Below, one piece after another: positions 58,025 through 64,000 of a stretch of 64,000 nucleotides of DNA; the first letter of the stretch is position 1; each line of letters begins with the position of its first letter. The notes under the pieces were generated by a model. It made no database searches. It was not told where the DNA came from and saw only the letters and a program-made list of their open reading frames with translations. A program made the position numbers and the translations under genes. The stretch lies in the NCBI RefSeq assembly GCF_040717455.1, contig NZ_JBFEFH010000013.1:62001-126000 (forward strand), in the 5' to 3' direction. Source of the DNA: Tautonia sp040717455. Lineage in GTDB: Bacteria; Planctomycetota; Planctomycetia; Isosphaerales; Isosphaeraceae.

Positions 58025-60874
58025 TCAGCGCCCCTCGCCCGCCCCGGTGGCGGCAGGATCGACGGGGTTGCCGTCGGGGTCGAGCTGCGTGAGGGAGGGG
58101 ACGAAGGGGAGTTCCTCCAGCGAGGAGGCGATGGCGTCGCGGTCGCCGACGACCAGCAGGGTCATGCGGTCGGGGTGCAGGTGCTCCCGGGCGGCCTGCT
58201 GGACCTGCTCGGGGGTGACGGCCTCGACCTTGTCCTGATAGGTCGTGAAGTAGTCGTCGGGCAGGTTGTACAGGACCAGGTCCACCACCTGAGAGGCCAC
58301 GCCGCCGGTCGTCTCGAAGTCGCCGGGGAAGCCGAGGATCAGCCGGCCCTTCGCGTCGGCCAGTTCCTGCTCGGTCACGGGGCGGTCCCCTCGGATCTCG
58401 GTCAGCTCCTTGTACAGCTCGACCAGGGCGGGGGCCGTCACGGCCGTCTGCACCGAGGTGCTGGCCGAGAAGGGACCGGGGCCTCTCCGGAACGAGAACG
58501 ACGACCGGGCGCCGTAGGTGTAGCCCTTCTCCTCGCGCAGGTTCAGGTTGATCCGGCTGGAGAACTGGCCGCCGAGCACGGCGTTCATCAAGGTCACCGG
58601 GAAGTAGTCGGGGGTGTCGCGCGACAGGCCGATCTGGCCCAGGGCCAGGACCGACTGGGCCGACTCGGGCCGGTCGACGAGGTAGAGCGTGTCCTTCGGC
58701 GCCGGCTCCGGACTGGGCAGCGAGTGCGAAGGGGCGTCGCCGGCCTCCCAGTCGCCGATGGCCGCCCGGCCGAGCCGCTCGACGATCGCATCGGCCGTCG
58801 TGTCTCCCACCACGATCAGGGCCGCGTTGTTCGGCCGGAACAGGCGGGAGTGGAAGGTAACGATGTCATCACGGGTGATCGTCGGCACCGTCTCCGGGGT
58901 GCCCGACACCTGGCGGCCGTACGGGTGATCGACCCCATACAGCAGGCCCGGGAAGACGAGCGACGCGATCCCCTCGGCACTGTCCCGGCGACGAAGCAGG
59001 CCGGACAGGAGCAAGGCCCGCTGGCGTTCCAGGTCGCCTTCCCGGAAGGCCGGATTCAGCACCACGTCGGCGAACAGCTCCAGGGCCGCGTCGGTGTGCT
59101 TCGTCAGGGTCGAGAGCGAGACGGTCATCTGCTCCATGCCCGCCGAGGCGCTGATCGACGCCCCGAGGCGAGACAGCGCGCCGGCCAGGTCCTGGGCATC
59201 GCGCGTCTCGGTCCCCTCGGTCAGCAGGTTCGCCGTCAGCTCGGCCACGCCGTCCTGCCCCTCGGGAGCGAGGGTGGCCCCCCCCTTGACGACCAGTTGC
59301 AGGGTGAGGATCGGCAGCTCGGGGCGGTTGACGACCAGCAGTTCCAGGCCGTTGTCGAGCGTCCGGCGCTCGACGGGGGGCGGCGAGAACTCGGAGGCGT
59401 CGCCCAGGGTCGGCATGATCGATCGGTCGAGCTCCTCGACGATCGGCTCGTCGTCCGGCACGATCTCGACCGGCGCGGCGTTGACGACGACCTCCGGGGC
59501 CCGCTCGGTCGGGGCGCCGGGGGTCACGTCCATCCGGACGCGGTTGGGGGTCAGGTACTCCCGAGCCACCCGGCGAACGTCCTCGGCCCGCACGTCAAAA
59601 AGCTTCTGCAACTGTTCCCGGTACGCCAATGGGTCGCCGAAGGCGACGTTGTTGGCGTTGAAGTAATCGGCCCGGGTGCCGACGGCCTGGAGCCCGAAGA
59701 CCAGGCTGCTCTCGGTCGTGTTCTGGGCCTTGATCACCTCGTCTTCGGTCGGCCCGTCTTGCTGGAGGCGCTCGATTTCGGCCTCGATCCGGGCGGCCAG
59801 GTCGTCGAGGTCGCCGTCGGGCTTGCCGGTGGCGATCACGTTGAACGTCCCCGAGACGGCCCCGGTGCTCTGATAGGCGAAGACCTGGCTGGCAATCGAC
59901 TCATCATAAATCAATGCCTTTTCCAGGCGGCTTTCCTTGTCGAGCTGGCCGAGCACGGCCGAGAGCACGTCGAGCGCCTCCTCGTCCGGGTGGCCTTCGG
60001 GCACGGTCGGCCAGGTCAGATAGACGCGGGGCAGGGAGACGCGGTCGGTGATGGCCAGGTCGACCGGCCCGTCCAGCTCGGGGACCTGGTGCGGGGTCCG
60101 CTCCACCTCCGGCCCCTTCGGGATCGCGCCGAAGTAGAGCTCGACGAGCCGCTTCGCCTCGCTCGGGTCGAAGTCGCCGGCGATGCACAGGCTGGCGTTG
60201 TTCGGGTTGTAGTAGGTCCGGAAGAAGTTCTTCACGTCCTCGAGCGAGGCGGCCGACAGGTCCTCCATCGAGCCGATCACGCTGTGGTGGTACGGGTGCC
60301 CTTCGGGGTACAGGGCCGCGAGCATCCGCTCCGAGACCTGGCCGTACGGGACATTGTCGACCCGCTGCCGGCGCTCGTTCTTGACCACGTCGCGCTGGTT
60401 GTCGAGCGCGTCCTGGGTCAGGGCGGGCAGCAGGAAGCCCATGCGGTCGGCCTCGAGCCAGAGGGCCAGACCCAGCGCATTGCTCGGCACCGTCTCGAAG
60501 TAGTTCGTGCGGTCGGTGTTCGTGCTGCCGTTGATCTCGGCGCCGAGCGGCTCGAGCGGGGCGAAGTACTCGGCCTGGTGGTTCTCCGACCCCTGGAACA
60601 TCAGGTGCTCGAACAGGTGGGCGAAGCCGGTCCGGCCTTCGGCCTCGTTCTTCGAGCCGACCTTGTACCAGACGTTCACGGCGACGACCGGGGTCGTGTG
60701 ATCCTCGTGGAGGATGACCTCCAGGCCGTTGGGCAAGGTGTACGTCTCGACCTTCAGGTCGGGGATCTGCGGGGTCCTCGGCTCGTCCTGAGCCGCACTC
60801 AGGCGCGAGGGAGGCGGGATCAAGGCCGCAGCGGCGATCGCCAGCACGGTCAAGGAGGTGAGTCTCGATTGCAT
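58025..60874 (-). CDS. Secreted M16-family zinc metalloprotease (two-domain)
   Basis: 949 residues, with signal peptide (LTVLAIAAAALIPPPSRLSAAQ). First half: inverted zinc motif H86-L-F-E-H90 in GFAHLFEHLMFQGSENH, and the distal glutamate region (DVVKNERRQRVDN); second half: M16 inactive domain (MEQMTVSLSTL..., ELTANLLTEGTET). Pitrilysin/insulinase family, often working as a two-half clamshell; both halves are in one chain here. Degrades or processes small peptides or unfolded proteins in the periplasm. Convergent to queA. Substrate unknown. Confidence 0.93.
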   Translation of the reverse strand: MQSRLTSLTVLAIAAAALIPPPSRLSAAQDEPRTPQIPDLKVETYTLPNGLEVILHEDHTTPVVAVNVWYKVGSKNEAEGRTGFAHLFEHLMFQGSENHQAEYFAPLEPLGAEINGSTNTDRTNYFETVPSNALGLALWLEADRMGFLLPALTQDALDNQRDVVKNERRQRVDNVPYGQVSERMLAALYPEGHPYHHSVIGSMEDLSAASLEDVKNFFRTYYNPNNASLCIAGDFDPSEAKRLVELYFGAIPKGPEVERTPHQVPELDGPVDLAITDRVSLPRVYLTWPTVPEGHPDEEALDVLSAVLGQLDKESRLEKALIYDESIASQVFAYQSTGAVSGTFNVIATGKPDGDLDDLAARIEAEIERLQQDGPTEDEVIKAQNTTESSLVFGLQAVGTRADYFNANNVAFGDPLAYREQLQKLFDVRAEDVRRVAREYLTPNRVRMDVTPGAPTERAPEVVVNAAPVEIVPDDEPIVEELDRSIMPTLGDASEFSPPPVERRTLDNGLELLVVNRPELPILTLQLVVKGGATLAPEGQDGVAELTANLLTEGTETRDAQDLAGALSRLGASISASAGMEQMTVSLSTLTKHTDAALELFADVVLNPAFREGDLERQRALLLSGLLRRRDSAEGIASLVFPGLLYGVDHPYGRQVSGTPETVPTITRDDIVTFHSRLFRPNNAALIVVGDTTADAIVERLGRAAIGDWEAGDAPSHSLPSPEPAPKDTLYLVDRPESAQSVLALGQIGLSRDTPDYFPVTLMNAVLGGQFSSRINLNLREEKGYTYGARSSFSFRRGPGPFSASTSVQTAVTAPALVELYKELTEIRGDRPVTEQELADAKGRLILGFPGDFETTGGVASQVVDLVLYNLPDDYFTTYQDKVEAVTPEQVQQAAREHLHPDRMTLLVVGDRDAIASSLEELPFVPSLTQLDPDGNPVDPAATGAGEGR

Positions 60875-61075
60875 CTCGGTGGTGCCCTGGGGTGCCGGAA
60901 CCGGCTCACCGAGACTTCGGCGCGGGGCGGTCGCAGACGAGTCGTCGGTCGCCGGGCTTCGGGGAATCGCGAGGCGGAACGAAGACCCTATCTTGCCCCT
61001 TCACCCCTCGAGTCGTCCAGAGCAGCCGACCGAGGATCGCCGCAGGTCGCCTCGCCCCAGGCTCGCCGGCGCCCC

Positions 61076-61453
61076 TCACGGGATCGGCTGGATGGGGGTC
61101 GCCTGGTCGTGGATCAAGACCCAACGGCTCCCCTGCCGGGCGAAGGCGAAGGTGTGAAACGACCGCTCGACCACGCGGTCGCGGTCGGGGGGCTCGTCCC
61201 GGTACGTCACATGCACGACCGCCAAACCCAGGGCCTCACACTCGGTCAGTTCTTCGAGGCGCGTCTCGATCGTCCAGGACGGCGACGCGAACCAGTCGCG
61301 ATACAGCGAGACGAACTCGTCCGCCGAGCGAAGGTGCCGGCCGTCAGGGCGGATCAGCGTCAGCTCACCCTCCGGCAATGTCGCCATCAGGGCGGGCAGG
61401 TCTCGCATCTTGAGCGCTCGGAGATGCTCCTCCAACGATTCTCGGAAGGTCAT
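61076..61453 (-). CDS. SnoaL/NTF2-like (DUF4440-type) small protein
   Basis: 125 residues, cone-shaped alpha+beta fold of the NTF2-like superfamily: SLEEHLRALKMRDLPALMATLPEGELTLIRPDGR, then TECEALGLAVVHVTYRDE and SFHTFAFARQGSRWVLIHDQATPI. GGAG 10 nt before ATG 61453 supports the start. No secretion signal. Family covers isomerases and regulatory binding domains, so the function cannot be set. Followed downstream by the M16 gene 201 bp away. Confidence 0.75.
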   Translation of the reverse strand: MTFRESLEEHLRALKMRDLPALMATLPEGELTLIRPDGRHLRSADEFVSLYRDWFASPSWTIETRLEELTECEALGLAVVHVTYRDEPPDRDRVVERSFHTFAFARQGSRWVLIHDQATPIQPIP

Positions 61454-61761
61454 GGGACGACACTCCTGCCTTGGACCAGAAGACGGTCCCGGTCCGACGG
61501 AAAGCTCGCTTCGTGCTCGATCACCCGGGAAGCCCGATCGACTTTTGAACGCAAAGAATTTGAACGCAAATGCCGCGCCGGGGACCGCCCCACGCCCCGG
61601 AAGAACCATCCTGCCGCCGATTCGCGGCCCGATCCGCCGGGGACCTTCTCGCGTCGGCGACCCGCCCCCAAACGAAGAACGGCCGGGGAACCGCCTGGGT
61701 TCCCCGGCCGCTTGTGACAGGAGCGTCCGAGCCTGCTCGCCCCGGCGATCCTCGATCGCGA
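61454..61761. other. 308-bp intergenic region with hairpin and direct repeat
   Basis: No gene. Holds the hairpin at 61681-61709 and, at 61543-61570, a direct repeat TTTGAACGCAAA...TTTGAACGCAAA whose copies are 16 bp apart, centred about 90 bp upstream of the SnoaL-like gene on the minus strand. The repeat could be a transcription-factor site. Confidence 0.4.
61681..61709 (-). terminator. 12-bp hairpin downstream of the LolA-like gene
   Basis: GGCCGGGGAACC (61681-61692) pairs exactly with GGTTCCCCGGCC (61698-61709), five-base loop. Lies 53 bp past the LolA-like stop on the minus strand and between it and the SnoaL-like gene. No T tract. Confidence 0.65.
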
Positions 61762-62535
61762 TCACCGCCCCCCCGCTCGGTTCTTGATCGCCTCGGGGAC
61801 GGCGAACGTGCCCTCGGGGAACGACACGCCGTGCTCGACGGACTGGATCGTCGTCTTGACCTCCTGGCCGAGCAGCATCTCGGTGCTGACGAACGGGATC
61901 TTCAGCCCATCGACCTCGCGGTAGTCGCTCACGAACGACTCGACCGGGATCTCCCCCATCGGCGACTCGACGATCCGGCGCGACTTGACCAGCAGGCCCG
62001 TGTCCACGGCATAGAACCGCGTTTCGACCCGGCCTTCCTTCGGGGTCATGGCCACGACGTAGCACTTCGTCCCGTCGACCTCCATCACCTCCTTGGTCTC
62101 GGCCTCGGCGTAGTAGTCCTGCCAATCGACGTCGGAATAGAACGCCGCCTCCCGCAGGAAGGCAGCCTTCTCGGGGCCTTCGAGCACCCGCTCCCCGCTG
62201 ACCGGGTTGATCTCGTAGGCGATTGTGCCGTCGGTCCCCTGCAGGAACGTGCCGACATTTTCCAGTTCCAGAGTCGTCTTCATCTTGTTCGGTGCCTCTT
62301 GCTCAAGGGTCAGCTCACCCTTCAGACCGGCACCGACGAACTCGATCGTCCCCGCGACCTTGCGGGTGCTGAGCGCCTTGTAGGCCGCCTCGCCGCCGGT
62401 CGCCTCGATCGATTTCGCCAGAATTTCCTCAGCCTTGGGCAAGGCGTCGTCCTGCCCGATGGCGGGAGAGGCCACCGCGACCAGCAGCCCAAGCGACAGC
62501 AGGCGGGGCAGGGAAGGGCCGTAAGTTCGAGTCAT
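61762..62535 (-). CDS. Secreted LolA/LppX-fold-like protein (outer membrane lipoprotein-sorting type)
   Basis: 257 residues, signal peptide LLSLGLLVAVASPAIGQDD. Resembles planctomycete proteins annotated as outer-membrane lipoprotein-sorting or DUF-type (AEEILAKSIEATGGEAAYKAL, KMKTTLELENVGTFLQGTDGTIAYEINPVSG, TRFYAVDTGLLVKSRRIVESPMGEIPVESFVSDYREVDGLKIPF). The last motif, SDYREVDGLKIPF, is shared by many zinc-protease-neighbour proteins. Follows the tricorn-like protease in the same direction (114 bp), so likely in one operon. LolA function unproven. Confidence 0.72.
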   Translation of the reverse strand: MTRTYGPSLPRLLSLGLLVAVASPAIGQDDALPKAEEILAKSIEATGGEAAYKALSTRKVAGTIEFVGAGLKGELTLEQEAPNKMKTTLELENVGTFLQGTDGTIAYEINPVSGERVLEGPEKAAFLREAAFYSDVDWQDYYAEAETKEVMEVDGTKCYVVAMTPKEGRVETRFYAVDTGLLVKSRRIVESPMGEIPVESFVSDYREVDGLKIPFVSTEMLLGQEVKTTIQSVEHGVSFPEGTFAVPEAIKNRAGGR

Positions 62536-62649
62536 CGACGTGAAAACCTTTCTCGTAAGGTCTTGGGCAGAACGGAACGGAACGGAACAGAACCAAAGAA
62601 TCGGAGAAACCGGGAACGATTGGGAAGACGGAACGTCGCCGGGCGAAAC

Positions 62650-64000
62650 TCAGCGTTCGCTCGCCTTGCGCAGCTCGGGCTGCGGCTGGTTCTTCGCTTC
62701 CGAGACATCTTGCTTGAGTCGGTCGATCGCCTCGGAAAGCTGGCGGTCGTCGCCTCGGGGCCATTCGCCCGGCTCGGGCCAGACGATCACGTCGGGCACC
62801 GCGCCGTTGAGCTCCATGTCCTCGCCGGTCCCGGCGACGTACCAGCCCCGGAACGGCAATCGCAAGGTGCCGAGGTCCATGATCGAGGTCGCCCCGGTGC
62901 TGACCACCCCCCCGGCCGTCGGCACGCCGACCAGCTGCCCCCGGCCGAGGGTCTTGATCGCGTGGCTGAAGATCTCGGCATTGCTGAAGCTGTTCTGGTT
63001 GCAGAGCACCACGATCGGCCGGGACCAGGAGGCGAACACCTTGCGATCCTGCGGATAACCGGGGTTCCCCCCCCGGGGGACCGTGATCGCGTGGGACGGC
63101 TGCGTGAGGCTCGTCAGCAACAGATCCGCCGTCGAGCCGCCGCCGTTCTCGCGGACGTCGATGACGAGCCCCTCCTTGCCCGCGGCGGCCGAGTACAGTT
63201 CTTCCTGGAACTTCGAGAAGCTCGCCCCGTTCATCGCCCGGATGTGCAGGTAGCCGAGCGTCCCGTCGCTCGCGTCCTCCACCGCCCGGCGATTGCCCTT
63301 CACCCAGGCGTCGTAGAGGAGCGATCGGGCCGCGCCGAAGGAGATCGGCCGGATGACGACGGCCCGCTCCTGACCCTCGTCGTCCCGGACCGTCAGGACA
63401 ATGTCCCGGGCGAGCGGGCCGTTGAGCAGCGGCGTCAGATCCATGTCCGGGTCGACCGTCTCGCCGTCGATCGCCAGGATGATCTCTCCCGGCTCGATCG
63501 TCGATCGGGCCCGATCTGCCGGCCCCCCCGGCAAGACGTCGCGGACCTTCAGCCCCGGCCCCTGGTGCTCGGGGTCGAACCGGACGCCCAGGTGGGCGGT
63601 CGAGACGCTCCAGTCCCCCCGGACCGGCTCGATCGTATCGCTGCCCCTCGGCGAGAAGCCCAGGTGCGAGCCGTTCAGCTCGCCGAGCATCAGGCGGACG
63701 ACCTCGGCGAACATCGATCGATCGACGCTCGACGCCGCCAGGTCGGCATACTTGCGTCGGATCGCGTCCCAGTTGCGGTTGTTCAGGTTCTCGTCGTACC
63801 AGCGATCGCGCATCGTCCGCCAGGCCATGTCGAAGCCCGCGCCGTATTTGGCCGATCGGTCGAGTTCCTGGAGGGCCGCAAACGTGTACTTCTCCGCCGA
63901 ATTGCCCGACCCCGCCAGGCTCGTCGGCACTCCCCCCGAATTCCCGACGATTTGATTGCCCCGGTCCAGCCATCGAGGATCGCCCAGCGTCTCGCCCGAC
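62650..64000 (-). CDS. Tricorn-like S41 protease, 5' end beyond the window
   Basis: The frame is open from the right edge (64000) to the stop at 62650, so 62650-63930 is only part of the protein; upstream residues SGETLGDPRWLDRGNQIVGN continue the same chain. C-terminal core: PDZ-like LKVRDVLPGGPADRARSTI; DVRENGGGSTADLLL; VVLCNQNSFSNAEIFSHAI (nucleophile Ser in SFSNAE); GVPTAGGVVSTG; FRGWYVAGTGEDMEL; and GAVPDVIVWPEPGEW, characteristic of tricorn protease homologues. Missing upstream part is probably a WD40/TolB-type propeller region. Usually a large peptidase complex, cytoplasmic in archaea; bacterial forms are exported or cytoplasmic. Confidence 0.88.
   Translation of the reverse strand, partial: SGETLGDPRWLDRGNQIVGNSGGVPTSLAGSGNSAEKYTFAALQELDRSAKYGAGFDMAWRTMRDRWYDENLNNRNWDAIRRKYADLAASSVDRSMFAEVVRLMLGELNGSHLGFSPRGSDTIEPVRGDWSVSTAHLGVRFDPEHQGPGLKVRDVLPGGPADRARSTIEPGEIILAIDGETVDPDMDLTPLLNGPLARDIVLTVRDDEGQERAVVIRPISFGAARSLLYDAWVKGNRRAVEDASDGTLGYLHIRAMNGASFSKFQEELYSAAAGKEGLVIDVRENGGGSTADLLLTSLTQPSHAITVPRGGNPGYPQDRKVFASWSRPIVVLCNQNSFSNAEIFSHAIKTLGRGQLVGVPTAGGVVSTGATSIMDLGTLRLPFRGWYVAGTGEDMELNGAVPDVIVWPEPGEWPRGDDRQLSEAIDRLKQDVSEAKNQPQPELRKASER

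Noticed and set aside
1..64000. Prophage, transposon or genomic island
   Set aside because: No integrase, transposase, phage structural gene, inverted terminal repeats or tRNA-flanked attachment sites seen; composition is even apart from short A/T-rich gaps.

Overview
The window is high-GC DNA (about 70% by eye) that reads as a planctomycete chromosome, most like the Isosphaeraceae. This is inference from gene content: a DUF1559 pseudopilin beside a small lipoprotein, secreted sulfatase and sialidase, a PEP-CTERM protein, TPR/FG-GAP/ASPIC-UnbV protein, two ECF sigma factor plus membrane Ser/Thr kinase operons, a tricorn-like protease and a DsbD with extra periplasmic domains. I see no phage genes, transposase, CRISPR array, rRNA or tRNA. 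About 45 protein genes are supported; those at both window edges are cut.

Layout. 1-5.4 kb: partial sulfatase, divergent from a Tat-type TPP enzyme; then an SDR and a sialidase in one minus-strand operon. 5.4-6.2 kb: an intergenic region with a three-copy degenerate repeat. 6.2-15.3 kb: nucleotide-carrier-like membrane protein, unrecognised ATP-grasp-like protein, LarA-like protein, and a 1268-residue protein joining a lipase-type hydrolase to a CHAT protease domain. 15.3-26.8 kb: trmB, a propeller protein, hisE, a thioredoxin-like/Cys-rich fusion, a triplicated-domain DsbD, a phosphatase plus membrane glycosyltransferase-like pair, purM. 27-37.8 kb: small c-type cytochrome, PEP-CTERM protein, ECF/kinase operon 1, trpB, the FG-GAP protein, a leucine-rich-repeat lipoprotein. 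37.8-46 kb: DUF1559/lipoprotein pair, lipoate ligase-like protein, large membrane protein, ECF/kinase operon 2. 46-64 kb: TolB-like propeller, aminotransferase, unknown hydrolase, phosphatase-cytochrome fusion with queG, serine hydrolases and S41 proteases, a beta-lactamase-like/VanX-like fusion with queA, M16 protease, and a partial tricorn-like protease operon.

How they fit. Most metabolic genes are isolated housekeeping genes (trpB, hisE, purM, trmB, queA, queG) scattered among envelope and signalling genes, as is usual in planctomycetes. The strongest unusual signals are: (i) the lipase-CHAT fusion; (ii) two paralogous ECF/kinase operons 16 kb apart that share an identically spaced promoter and, about 60 nt downstream, a conserved ribosome-binding site plus ATG of a possible leader peptide; (iii) a dual-specificity-type phosphatase fused to a c-type cytochrome segment; (iv) an apparent gene fusion across a former intergenic region at 18.8 kb; (v) a 155-bp perfect repeat inside the DsbD gene. 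Convergent gene ends repeatedly carry long near-perfect GC hairpins without a T tract.
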